Below, in pieces: positions 34,018 to 44,900 of a stretch of DNA of 64,000 nt. The number at the start of each line of letters is the position of its first letter. Positions within the stretch are counted from its first letter, which is position 1. This DNA is from Pseudoclavibacter terrae (GTDB lineage Bacteria; Actinomycetota; Actinomycetes; Actinomycetales; Microbacteriaceae), in the NCBI RefSeq assembly GCF_008831075.1, contig NZ_WBJX01000005.1, positions 124,001 through 188,000 of the forward strand, read 5' to 3'. The notes beneath the pieces are model-generated. The model was not told where the DNA came from and did not search any database. It worked only from the letters and a program-made list of their open reading frames with translations. Both the position numbers and the translations under genes were made by a program.

Positions 34018-34494
34018 AGTTGGGGCGGGGGTGGGTTCTGTTTGCGATCAATTCGCGTTCGGCGCGATCCTCGGACGAGCTTGCGCGTGCCTAAACGGAG
34101 TTCGGTGGTGAGGAGTTAGGGCCTCGCGGGCGATCGTATTCTGCAATCGGTGGTTTCGCGCTTGAAGGAGCTGAGACGAGGTTGACGAAGACTAAGTGGG
34201 TGCGCTGGCGGATGCTGCTCATGAAGACGCCCGTGAAGGGTTCGCGGGCACAGCCAGGTGTCAACGGCGACCAGGCAAACTTCGAGCTGCTGCCGACCCT
34301 TGAGGACGTTCTGAGCTCGAGCATGTCACCGAGGCGCGTTGCGTCAAAGCGCGCGGAGTGTGAAGCAGATCATCGACATGGGGGCCTCTCGGTGAAGCGA
34401 GGGCATATGCCGACGACGCGGTCAATTCTCCGTCGGGGGCAGCTTATCTAGCGCGAGGTTCCCTCAGAAGAAGGAGGGGGCGTGGGTGTGTTAA
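34018..34494. other. Gene-poor spacer at the island edge
   Basis: About 480 bp without a recognisable gene. A TTG-initiated frame at 34182-34451 (89 codons) follows GAAGGAG at long distance, but its product has no family features and the codon pattern is irregular. Base composition becomes visibly less GC-rich than in the catabolic genes to the left. No tRNA or obvious attachment-site repeat was seen. Confidence 0.5.
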
Positions 34495-34662
34495 CTACTT
34501 TTCGCGCCGCACTCCCTTGAACTTTCCACCGTCCTTCTTCGCTGCTTCGAACCGTCCGGTGGAAGTGTCACGCTTTACCCAGGTTCCAGACGTTGTTTTC
34601 AGTTGTGAGCGACTCTTGACGGCGCCTTGACGTGATCCGCGACCAGTGTTCTTGGCCATCAT
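34495..34662 (-). CDS. Small basic protein, 55 residues, conserved-hypothetical type
   Basis: Too short for a standard ORF cut-off but well supported: AAGGGA lies 4 nt before the first of two consecutive ATG codons. The product is Lys/Arg/Gly-rich (MMAKNTGRGSRQGAVKSRSQ at the start) and ends in GRFEAAKKDGGKFKGVRREK with a central TWVKRDTSTG. This resembles a short hypothetical family seen in many bacteria whose members end in WVKRDTxTGRF...FKGVR; I recall it from annotation and have not checked it. Basic charge suggests nucleic-acid binding. It lies at the left edge of the defence island. Confidence 0.75.
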   Translation of the reverse strand: MMAKNTGRGSRQGAVKSRSQLKTTSGTWVKRDTSTGRFEAAKKDGGKFKGVRREK

Positions 34663-34695
34663 TTTCCCTTCGTTGATTCTATGCTCTTGGGTTCG

Positions 34696-36045
34696 TCATT
34701 CTGCCAGATAGAGATAGGCAGAACTAATCAATAAGAATGTCAGTGCGCAGAACAATGCCGTCGAGCTGAGGAGTCTGATCCTAGATCCCAAAGTTGTGGG
34801 TTCGCGGGCAAGTAGTACGGAAGCGGCCAGCGCTGCGGGGCCCGCAATGATCGCCAGGTCCCTCAGGGTGTTGGGTTGCTGCTCGAGAAGCGCCAACGTC
34901 AGGAGTGTGAGCATCGCGGCTGCTAGGTACGGCACCACCTCTAGTCTTCGAAGCGGGGCTAGGCTGAACTGCAGATTGACGCGGTACTCACGCTCGGCCT
35001 CATGCGCGTAAATCGCCACGCTCTGGTCATCCTGTCGTGGTTGATACGCGCCGACCGCGTATCCGCTTAAGTCAAAGTTCTTGGCGGAAAACTGGCGTAG
35101 GCGAACGCTGGGGTCTGCGACCTTCAGGCTTACATGATTTGATTGTGCGTCGGCAATGAAGACGGACTGCTGTGATGTGTTCGCGAAGAGAGAGATGTTT
35201 AGGTTTCGTCGTTCCGAGTACTTGACGATGAATGGTTCATCCAAGGGGACTTCCATTGCTGCAATAAGGTCATAGTTCCGACCGTAGTCGGCAAGCGCGT
35301 TCAAAAAGTCGTCAGCGTATGTGGGTAAGTCGTCGACTGGAGCTTGTCTCTCAAGGAAATCTAGGAGGTCGGCATACTCGGCCAGTAAGCTCGACGCTTC
35401 TTTGTCGCTTGCCACGATATTGGCCGCAAACAATTCTGGTATCACGAGAGCAGGGTTTTCTGGTGCTGAGTAGTCGCGGAATTCATCTACCCGCGGGCGG
35501 AGAATCTTTCTGCACTCGTCTCCTATATGGCGCCAGTAGCCAACCGTGTCTGCTGTGATGCTTCGCCCGAGGCCCTCTTCGAGGTACTCCTCAAGACTCA
35601 TGGGGCCGTTGCGCGAAAACCATTCTCCGGTGAACCCAACTATTGTCGTCAGCAGGGAAAGTACCGGCTCGGACAAATCGCGCCCGTGAGCAGCTGCAAG
35701 GTCCCCGAGATAGAGTGCCTGCCGTCTGGCAATCTCGGGGCGGGGCAGAAGCCAGGCAGCCCCGTTGGGCCCCTTAATGTCGAACTCCATAAGGGGTCCA
35801 CGAGGCATCGGTGCCACATTCAGAGCCAATATTGCCGTCTCATGGGTGGGCGTGACGTAGTCGGCCAACAATGTGCGCAGAGGGGCAACCTGCAACGACC
35901 GTCGCCGCTGGCATGACGTCGCCGAGTCGATCACGAGTTCTTCCACGGCGCGTACCCGCCACTCCAGGGGCTGAGAGATGAGTAGCGACGTGACCGCCCT
36001 GTTGTCCGCAAGGGCGGCCTTCGTCGACGTTTCCGCTGTGCTCAT
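34696..36045 (-). CDS. Membrane-anchored protein of unknown function
   Basis: About 449 residues from ATG at 36045; a TTG at 36126 would add 27. A long soluble N-terminal region (about 1-360) ends in three to four C-terminal hydrophobic helices (for example LEVVPYLAAAMLTLLTLALL and LLSSTALFCALTFLLISSAYL). Just before the helices lies a beta-rich segment with AIYAHEAEREYRVNLQFSL. No family was recognised, and neither start has a good ribosome site. Base composition is clearly lower in GC than the chromosomal genes to the left, consistent with acquired DNA. The gene abuts the truncated DUF4011 remnant on the same strand. Confidence 0.6.
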   Translation of the reverse strand: MSTAETSTKAALADNRAVTSLLISQPLEWRVRAVEELVIDSATSCQRRRSLQVAPLRTLLADYVTPTHETAILALNVAPMPRGPLMEFDIKGPNGAAWLLPRPEIARRQALYLGDLAAAHGRDLSEPVLSLLTTIVGFTGEWFSRNGPMSLEEYLEEGLGRSITADTVGYWRHIGDECRKILRPRVDEFRDYSAPENPALVIPELFAANIVASDKEASSLLAEYADLLDFLERQAPVDDLPTYADDFLNALADYGRNYDLIAAMEVPLDEPFIVKYSERRNLNISLFANTSQQSVFIADAQSNHVSLKVADPSVRLRQFSAKNFDLSGYAVGAYQPRQDDQSVAIYAHEAEREYRVNLQFSLAPLRRLEVVPYLAAAMLTLLTLALLEQQPNTLRDLAIIAGPAALAASVLLAREPTTLGSRIRLLSSTALFCALTFLLISSAYLYLAE

Positions 36046-36080
36046 AGTGATCGGTAGAACCCTGTCCCTGGCCTCGTTTG

Positions 36081-36368
36081 TCAGCTCGACGTTCGTGTCA
36101 GCGACTCTAGCCCCCACAACCGACAAACGGTGTACATCGCGCCGGTGGGATTACTCTCCTGCCGTGCACATCTATTGAAGCGGGACGTGAGGCCTGCTGG
36201 AATGGATGTTCTCCTGAGTCCCAGGAAGCTGAACTCGAGCGTCGTCTTCAGCTTCCTGTAATTCAGGAGTCGGTTATTTCCGCTGAGGTTTACGAGCGAA
36301 TCTCGCCATTGTCCGAGAGCCGCACGGACGCGCGCATCTCCGTCGGAAGTCATCGACGTGGTGGACAT
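36081..36368 (-). pseudogene. Truncated N terminus of a DUF4011-type helicase
   Basis: ATG at 36368 has AGGAGG 7 nt upstream, a strong initiation site. The product starts with a normal DUF4011 N terminus: ARVRAALGQWRDSLVNLSGNN and RLLNYRKLKTTLEF, the conserved W-RDxLVNLxGxNRLLNxR block of large (over 1500-residue) DUF4011/DUF3320 helicases found in defence loci. After about 45 residues similarity stops and the frame runs into unrelated sequence, ending after 95 codons. The rest of the gene is missing, so this is a deletion scar. It marks decay at the left flank of the island, upstream of the membrane-protein gene. Confidence 0.65.
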
Positions 36369-36648
36369 GGCCCACCTCCTGGTGTGCGCAGAGCGGTGCT
36401 CTGCCTGGAAGAAATGATGCACGAGTTCGCTCGCGCATGCACATCAGCTTGCTCACTCGATACTTGGCGACCCCTGAGCTCTTCACGGTGGGTATTTGCC
36501 ATTCGATGCGCGATTGCATGCAAGTAGAACTTGAGCCCAGGCTGGTGCGGACACTTGCTCGCATTGGTTTGTGCGCGCACGACGGTTGAGTGCCTTGGTC
36601 CGGTGTTCGAATGGCCAAGGACTGTCCACAAACCTGGGGCTGACGTGG
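36369..36648. other. 280-bp spacer after the UvrD-type gene
   Basis: No supported gene. It holds the promoter and ribosome site of the DUF4011 remnant at its left end. Overlapping short frames on both strands have no domain features. Confidence 0.5.
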
Positions 36649-38907
36649 TCAATGCTCCGCCGCTTCAGGCAACAGCCGCGTCCGCTCCCCGTTCCACGTG
36701 CACGCCAACTGATCGCGGGCGCGCGTGGCGGCGACGTAGAGCAGCGATCGTTCGCGGAGGAGCGCGTCTTCGAGGTCGCTGTCGGTGAGGCCCTTGGTGG
36801 CCACAGGACTCGGCATGGCGCGTGCACCCAACCCGAAGAGCAGCACGTTGGAGAATTCCGTGCCCTTCGCACGGTGCATGGTCATGACGAGGGGGAGGCC
36901 TACACCTGCTTCGCCGGCGTCGACTTCGCGGGCTTGGACGCCACGCTCGCGAAGTCCTTCCATCACGAAGTGCCGCTGGCGTTGGTCGCGCGTCAGCACA
37001 GCAACGGTTTCGGGCTCCAGACCGTCATTCAACCAGCCGGCAACGAGATCCGCGGCTGCTTGCAACTCCTCGCTGACGGTCTCGGTGCCGATCAGGAGCG
37101 GCTCCGGCCCGCGGCGAGCTGAGCGATACCCGGCACTGACAGCTTCGGTGTTCTCCACGTCAGTGAACGAGGCTCCAGACAGCACGCCCACCGCGAACGC
37201 CAGGTTTTCCGCCGTCGTCCGGTAGTTCAATGTCAAACGACGAGACCTGCCCACGATCCCGATCCCGTAACGCCCGAGCACGACCTGCCGGCCATAGATG
37301 CGCTGCTGCGAATCCTCGGCAATGAAGAGATCATCCGGCCCGCTCTCTACGAGAGCGCGAAGCAGCTGCCAGCGAGTAGGCGTCAGATCCTGCCCCTCAT
37401 CCACGAGCACGTGATCGCAGAGATGCTGGCCCGACCGTTCAAGTGCGGCAGCGGCCAACGCCGGGGCCTCCTCGAAATCAATGGATCCGTCGAGGCGGCT
37501 ACGTCGTCGGTACGTCTCCACCACATCCCAAACAGCTGAGCGCTTCGCCCTATCGAGCTTCACCCCACGCCCGGGCCTGCGCGCCTTCCAGTACTCCTCC
37601 CTGGACGTGATCCGGTTCGGCAACACGATGAGGGCGTACTCGGCCTGCAGGAATGGGACGGACCGCGCATCCGTTGGCAGATTCTGCCCGGCAGACTCCA
37701 ACGCGTCCGTCCACTCATTCTTGTTCGTGCGCTTCGCAACTCCGGCCGCGTCAACTCCGAGCACCTCACGCGCGGCACCCGACAAGTCGGACGCGTCACG
37801 CAGGACAGCCGCCGCGACCGCGTCGATACCTGTCACGAACACACCGGGCTCGCCGAGCTTCAAAGCCAGCACGATCGACGGGTCGAGGCGAAGCAAATCT
37901 GCCTTGAGCGCGTCCGCGAGGTTGCGGGTGTACGTCGTCACCAGGATGCGCGCATCCGGGTTCGCGCGCGCGAGCGATCGCGCCCGGTGGATGAGCACCA
38001 CAGTCTTTCCCGTACCAGCACCGCCGGAGAGACGGAACGGCCCCAGCCGCCGCCGCTCCGCGTAGTCGCGCTGCTCCGGGTGCAGGAACACACGCCACGC
38101 GTCGAAGCTCTTCTCTTCGATGGCGCGACGCAGCTCATCGTCGTCGAGGACGGAGAAGCCCGTGCGCGACGCTGGCCGCTGAAGCGCCGCGATGACCGCA
38201 TCGTCATCGGAGGAATCGAGGGCCACAGCAGCGCGCTCGAGCTCAAGCGACTGTTGGACCTCTAGGACCGATGAACCAGCGGCGATCTCCAGGAGCGCGA
38301 TTCCCTGCCAGATGACTTGATCTGCGGCGCGATCCGCCACCGCGGACAGCGCATCATCGCTTGTTGCTTCGACGGCCCCAGCAGCCAGGTCACGGTCGAT
38401 GCCAAGCACGTCCGTGAGGTCGGCCAGGCTGATCCCGCGCGCACGCAGCACCGGCTCGGCGGCAGTCTCGGGGGTTATCGCAGCATCAGGTGACACGACA
38501 GATTGCTCTGCGTCGGACACTGATGCAGCAAGGGCAGGTTGCACGGGCTCGGCTCGAGGCGCGGGAGGCGCAACTGGCTCTTCCTGGACGAGCTCCAGGA
38601 CACCGTTCACGGGGTTCACCGACAGGCGCGACTTCTTCGCAATTTCGATCGCTTCGTCGTGGTTCCACACGCCGTGCAGCACGTAGTACGCCTCAGGACC
38701 GCTGCCCTGAATCTTGAAGAGCACCGCTCGGAACTGCTGATCAACGCGCCCGGTGCGCACTCGAGAGTCAACGGAGTTGTTGATCGGTTCGATGTGCAAG
38801 CCGAGGGTGTCGTCGCTGGTTGTCAGCTTCTCGATGAACGCCCACGCTTTTCGCTTGAGCGTGCCGTCGAGTTTATTCATCGTGGGTGTCATGACAATCG
38901 TGGGCAT
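36649..38907 (-). CDS. UvrD/Rep-type helicase with RelE-like N-terminal domain
   Basis: 752-residue protein in two parts. Residues about 10-105 look like a RelE/ParE toxin-type fold (LKRKAWAFIEKL, RVDQQFRAVLFKI, YYVLHGVWNHDEAIEIAKK). A linker of about 150 residues follows, then a superfamily 1 helicase: Walker A GGAGTGKTVVL at 295-302, motif II HVLVDEGQDLTP, NYRTT, TMHRAKGTEFSNVLLFGL and LLYVAATRARDQL. It starts 2 nt after the stop of the large DUF1998 helicase and is the last gene of the leftward defence operon. The fusion suggests nuclease or RNase activity delivered by a helicase; catalytic residues of the RelE part are not proven. Confidence 0.88.
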   Translation of the reverse strand: MPTIVMTPTMNKLDGTLKRKAWAFIEKLTTSDDTLGLHIEPINNSVDSRVRTGRVDQQFRAVLFKIQGSGPEAYYVLHGVWNHDEAIEIAKKSRLSVNPVNGVLELVQEEPVAPPAPRAEPVQPALAASVSDAEQSVVSPDAAITPETAAEPVLRARGISLADLTDVLGIDRDLAAGAVEATSDDALSAVADRAADQVIWQGIALLEIAAGSSVLEVQQSLELERAAVALDSSDDDAVIAALQRPASRTGFSVLDDDELRRAIEEKSFDAWRVFLHPEQRDYAERRRLGPFRLSGGAGTGKTVVLIHRARSLARANPDARILVTTYTRNLADALKADLLRLDPSIVLALKLGEPGVFVTGIDAVAAAVLRDASDLSGAAREVLGVDAAGVAKRTNKNEWTDALESAGQNLPTDARSVPFLQAEYALIVLPNRITSREEYWKARRPGRGVKLDRAKRSAVWDVVETYRRRSRLDGSIDFEEAPALAAAALERSGQHLCDHVLVDEGQDLTPTRWQLLRALVESGPDDLFIAEDSQQRIYGRQVVLGRYGIGIVGRSRRLTLNYRTTAENLAFAVGVLSGASFTDVENTEAVSAGYRSARRGPEPLLIGTETVSEELQAAADLVAGWLNDGLEPETVAVLTRDQRQRHFVMEGLRERGVQAREVDAGEAGVGLPLVMTMHRAKGTEFSNVLLFGLGARAMPSPVATKGLTDSDLEDALLRERSLLYVAATRARDQLACTWNGERTRLLPEAAEH

Positions 38908-38909
38908 CT

Positions 38910-41900
38910 TCAGCCTTCCGTTCGGACAAGGGCGGTGCAGATGTCGTCAACGTTGGTATCGAACACCGCCCATCCTGCTGCTTCGAGTTCGGCACGAGTC
39001 TCGCTATCCCAATCGGGTGATGCGGCAACACGCTGAGATGGCCAGGCGAAATCGACAGGTGCACCTTCGTCGGTTTCCATGCCCACGACTGGCGCGGATG
39101 CTCCGGCTTCTGCCAGCTCGCGCGCGAAGGGCTTGTGTTCCTCAGGTAGCTCATCGACGATGAGCTGCCAGCCCGCAGGGAACTCGAAGTCTGCAACGAC
39201 GGGGGTGCCCTGAGAGCGCGGTGACCTTTCGGCAAGCAGGCTCGTGGTCGTGATCTCGGCAGCGAAGGTGCGCAGAGCCAGCAGGTTGGAAAGCCGAAGC
39301 CACTCTCTCCAAGCCGCAGCGTGGTCGTCACGGCTCACCGCATCTGCTGAGTCATCGAGGACCAGGGAAATGCGCATGCGATTTGGGGCAGGCGCGACAA
39401 CTCCAACGCTCAGGGGACCGTTCTGGTATCGCAGGGCTCGCACGTCGCCCGGAGCGGATGTGCCGTTCGCCACTTCCGACGCCAGGGTGGAAGCAGAGAC
39501 CCCCTCGTCAACGGACTGTGCGCTGCGCAGCAACGCTGGCACCGCGTCCGCGATTGTCGACCAGGCCCGCTGGTCTGGCGCTGTCATCCACCAGAGGAGG
39601 AAGTCGAGAGGCGACCCGGCAAGCACGGAGAGCAGCTCACGGTTGTAACCGTAGGCGTTCATCATTCGCAGTGCTTGCTGTTCGCTATACCAGCTTGGGG
39701 CGACTGGCTCGGACCTGAGATCATCCCAGGTGACGCCGATGACCACATCGCCGTTGAGTCGGGCCATCTCACGTTTCTCCGCGTCATCGGCCAGTCGGTT
39801 GTTGGCGCGATGTGCGTGGTACCGATGCCCGTCAGTGAAGATGAGCACTTCGGGGATCGTCGTCTTCTGGGACTGCAGGGTGAAGTCGGGGCGGCTTGAT
39901 CCGTTGCCCTTCTGCGGGATGAGCGACCAGCGGATGCCGCCGCTCGCCCCGGTCACGTCGATGCGGTTGCCGGTCGGGCCCGGAACTTCTCGCACGACAG
40001 CGCCCGTCGCCATCACTCGTTTCACGAATGCAGCTCGGAACTCCTGCTCGAGCACTGATTCTGGGTCGTGGGAGTCGGGGGCCACGCTGGTGACTGACCA
40101 GGAGCTCTCGTCAGTCGGGGCATCTTCTGAAGACCCGACGAGGATCTGGCGCAGCAGGCGGACGGCGGTTTCTCTTGAGACCACATCTGCCGATCCGGAT
40201 GCGAACGGCAAGAGGCAGTCGTGGCATGCGAGACGTCCGTCCAGTTTGCAGTCGCAGTCCCCGACAATGCGATATGCACGAAGGAGGAGGTCCCAGACAC
40301 GGTCCGAGTCGGCGAGATCCGCGAGGTAGCCGGTTCCTCCGGGCACCGTGTCGTGCACGAGGAGCGTGTCGATGACCCCATCGCCTTCAGGCATGACGGT
40401 CGCGACGATCTGGATGTGGTCCGGCGCTCCGCCAAGCTGCTCGCGGAGCCCGAGAAGCACGGCCGCTGCGAGGCTCGGTACGGCAAACGAGTCGCCGATA
40501 GTGGTCGATGGTGGCAGCCGGAGCGCGACGGCTTGCGTCCTCAGAGTGCGAGAGAGAGCGACAGTTCGCTGGTCCTCACCGACCGTTGTGCGCAGCGGAC
40601 ACCAAGGGCGGTGCTCTTCGCGTCGGTTCGAACCGATCGCGCGGTCGAGCTTCCCGCACTGTGCGCAGACACGGAAGAGAGGCGCGGACTCTTCGACGCT
40701 CGCGATGGTTCTGGCTGTTCCTGAGCCTCCACTGCGTCCCAGGTTGAGCCACCGAATGTCAACGGCTCGGAGGAGTGTTGCCCCGAACCCTATGCGTTCC
40801 GCGTACCACTCCGCCTGCATCTCGCGGCGGTCGATGTCCGCCGCGACGACGACTGCGAAGCGTTCTCTGGTGCGTTCGTCGCTCGAGTCGGTAATGAGCG
40901 CTTCGTCTCGTCGAACTTCAGCGCTGACTCGTTCAAGCTCGACAGTGTCGATGTGTTGGCGGGTGTCGGCGATCGCCCGGTCCCCGCATCGTGGGCAGCT
41001 GGTGACGACTCGAGGGGCACCTTCGGTGTCGAGCGCGACCGCGTATCCACATGCGGCACAGTACGCCCACGGGTGCACGGCTTCGGCCTCGTGACCGAGG
41101 TCGATGGCGTCGACGCGGACGGCGGCGCCGTGCGCATAGAACGTGGCGCCCGGAGCGAGTTCTCTCAGAGCCACGGATGCCCCGCGCGAGTAGGTCACCC
41201 CGTCGCTGTGGTACTCATCGGTGTCCGGATCGATCCAGTTGAGCGTGACGTCGAGGGTGACGGTGTCGTTGAGCAGCGTGTAGTTGGGGAGGATCGCGTA
41301 GGACTCCAGCACGGAGATCCAGTGTTCACCGCGGAGATCTTTCAGCTGCCGTTGGGTGAGCTTGAGCGCGCCGAGGGCGGTGCGATGGGCCCGCTTGTCT
41401 TCGTCTTCCGCCTGCTCGAGCTTGGCTCGGAGCTCGAGGTCAGGGAGGCTCTCTTCGATCTGCTTGCGGCGGCGTTCGAGTGCTTCGACGGTTGTACGCC
41501 AGCTCGCGGACGCCAGGTGAAGATGCTGGGCGAGCGCACTCGTGCCAGGGCCGTCTGTTGGTGTCGCCCACGAGCGCAGACGTAGCTCTGAGTCTTCGGA
41601 AAGTGCATCAAAGGTGCCGAGGAAGGCTCCGAGGAGCACGTCGGCGTGTTCTTCTGAGGTGTCGATGAGGTCGCCAAGATACGTGCCGGGTTCGCTGGAT
41701 GCGATGGCGGCGCTTGCTCGGCGCGGGTGGGGTCTCGCCGGGTCAGCTGCGAAGCGGTCGGCGATCGAGGCGACGTATTGCCGACGCAGAATCTCTTCGG
41801 CGTTCAGGTAGGTGGCTGGCGGTCGCACGGCTCCATTGATCATGCGGAGCGGATCGCTGAGGAGCGGCAGGTTCTCGCCGCGGCCACTCACGAAGGCGAG

Positions 41901-44900
41901 GTCGAGCGCGTTGCCTGTGAGTCGTCCTGCGCGGCCGACTCGCTGCAGGAAGGACGCGACGCGGCGGGGCAGGGAAGAGAGCATGACGGTTGAGAGATCA
42001 CCAATGTCGATGCCCATTTCGAGCGTCGGGGTGGCAACAAGCACGTTGGGCGCACCTGGGTCGTCCGCGTCGTTCTTGAACCCGTTTTCGTATTCGAGGC
42101 GTGTCTCCGCTTCGAGGAGGCTGGTGTGCTCGCGTGCGACGACGCGGCGCATGTCCCTTGACTGATAGAGCGATCGGTAGTAGTTGTCTGAGACTGGTGC
42201 GAGGCCAAGCTTGCCGGGACACCGAACAACCGTGCAGGGTGCGCCGTTGAGTTCGGCGATGGTCTCCGCGTCGCCGTGAACAGGGTCGCGGCACACATCA
42301 CACCGGAGCCGGATGTCGGCGAGTTCGGCTTCGCTGACGGGAGTGACGAGGATGGAGTCCGGCGAGAGCGCATAGATCTCGCTGCCGCTCTCAGAACGGA
42401 TGCTCTCGATCACGCCAACGGAGGCGAGCCGCGCGAAGAGGCGCGTCGCGAGCCGGCCGCCGTCGCTGGGGGAGACTCGTAATACCTTGTGGGTCCAGGT
42501 CGCGTACCAGCTCTGTGCTGGGGTGACAGGGTCGAGCGTGTCGCGGCCGCGCGTCGGAGCAGCGCCACCAACTCGGGGGAATGCGGGGGTGGGTCGGCGA
42601 GCGGGGAACGCGGGCATGCCTTCGCTACGGAGTCGTCCGCCGTTGATGTGCCAGCGGTTTCCATCGCTGTTGAGGTACTGGTTCAGCCATCGGTGCTGGA
42701 TCGCGCCGCGCGTGCGCATACGTTCCAGAATTCCGCGGACCCAGGCGATGAGGGCCTCGTCGGTCACCTCGCCGGTCTCACCGAGCTCCGCGCCGCGCTC
42801 GAACCCTTCGAGCAGCGGGCGGGCGAGTGCGGCGAGCTTCTGCGCTGTTCCGGCCTCGACTCGTGCACTTGCCGCTCCGGTGCGTTCGAGCGTACGGCCG
42901 ACGTGCGATTGCAGCCCGAACTCGAGGGCAGCATCGAAGGTGAGTCGATCGCGGACGCGCTTTCGGATGCTCGATGGAACTGCGCGCTGGGTGCGGGTGC
43001 GCCAGAATTCGCTGAATCCGTCCCTATCGGCGTAGACCGGGTCCATCAGCCGGTAGCGGTCGAACTTGTCGTCTCCGGCTTGGTTGAGTGCGGCCTCGAC
43101 GAGTTCTGGGAGGGAGCTGCCACCGGTCGCGATGGCTCGACCGAGTGCTGCGCGCAGGCTCAAGGTGTGGGAGCGGCTTTGCACGAACCCTGCCCGGTGG
43201 GCAGCGTCCTGCACGCTGTCGGTGAAGACGAGCGCTTTCTTCTCACGGGAGTCGAGCGATTCGGTGCCGAAGATTGTTGAGATGGACACGGAGAGGAGCG
43301 TCGAGATGGCACTACCGAGGAACCGGATGCCGTCCGGCTGTTCGCAGGCAGGGCAGAGGTCGTCTGCGGAATTGGAGTCGGCGTCGGGGCCGACGAGCGT
43401 GAGAACGGGCAGGATGCCGCCCTCGGCGAGGTCTTCGTCGTCATCGCCGGGCATGGTGTCGAGGAGGCGTCGGTCGCGGACGGCGAAGAATCGAAGACCG
43501 CCACGGATTGCCTCGTCGAGGTTCTTGTCGAGGATCGCGGTGTCGGCCTCGTTGTCTGCCGTGAGGAGCGCGCGGAAGCGTCCTTCGTGTGCCGCGTGCT
43601 TGGCTCGGATCCTGGAGTCGTCGGCGTGGAGGTCTTCTCCGACTGACGCGAGGGTGACGCCCCACCCGGAGCGGCCGCAGTGGCGGCAGTAGATGGCGGG
43701 GAACGCGGGTGCGCTGAGGCCGTCGAGGTCGGCTCCATCGTCGTGTACTTCGCGAGCCCCGTCGTCGCTCCAGCGGAACCCCACGGTTCCAGCGGCGGTG
43801 CGATCGATTCGGGTGAGTTCGCGGATCCACAGGTGCAGGTCGATGCTGAGCGCGGCCCTGCCGCTGATGGCTCGAACGTGGCTGAGGAAAGCGATGATCG
43901 ACTGCAGCGCGGCGCCGCGGTGTGTGGTCAGATCGGCGGCTTCGCCGGGCAGGATGACGGTTGCGACCGCGTCGAGAGACTGGGCTGAGTCGCTGCAGAG
44001 CCCGATGAGCTGGCGGAAGACGGGGTGCGCCTTCGAGAAATCGAGGAGGAGGTCGGTGTCCTCATCGAATGCTCTCTCATCGGGTTGGTCACCTGTGCGA
44101 GAGAACAGCACCTTCGCGACAGCGATCGATCGCTCATGGGAATCGAGCGCATCGGTCGCGAGTGCAGCGAGGGTTTGTACGCGTTCGACGGTGAGCGGCT
44201 CCGGCCGGAAGCCAGCCTCGCTGATGCGGCTCGCCGCTCGACCTTGCCATTCGTCGAAGTCGAGCCGCGACTCGGTGACGACGGCGTCTTCGCCGAACTC
44301 CTCTCCGAACACGGTTGCCGCGAAGGTCATCATCGCTTCGGGGTCGCCCCGGTCGCCGAGTGTCGCGGACGTGGCGATGGGCGTGACGTCGCCGAGCGGG
44401 TTCGAGGAAGTGGAAGCGTTGAGTGACTTGAGGCGGAGGCCGAAGCGTCGCAGGAGCATGGCGACGTCGGTGCCTTGCGCGCCGTCGTAGGTGTGGAACT
44501 CGTCAAGTACGAGGTAGCGGAGGCTGTGCGCGCTCTGTTCCCAGATGCCCGCGTCGTCGTGCCGCAGGAGGAGCTGGTCGAGCATCTTGTAGTTGGTGAG
44601 GAGGATGTCGGGTGCGCTTTGTCGGATGACGGATCGTTCCGTGATGACCCCGTCAGCGGTGACGGTCGTGCGACCGGAGGTGTCTTCACCCGTGTAGAGC
44701 GCAGCCGTGACGCCGGCGAGGGCTGGGGTGCTGCTGATGAGGCGGGCGAGGCGTTGCGCTTGGTCGTTGGCGAGCGCGTTCATCGGGTAGAGGAGGAGCG
44801 CTTTAGTTCCGGTCTCGCCACCACGCCGAGCACGGATGACGTGGTCGAGGATCGGGTAGAGGAACGCTTCTGTCTTTCCGGAGCCGGTTCCCGTGGTCAC

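Noticed and set aside
34182-34451. TTG-started 89-codon frame
   Set aside because: Ribosome-like sequence is too far from the start and the product has no recognisable features.
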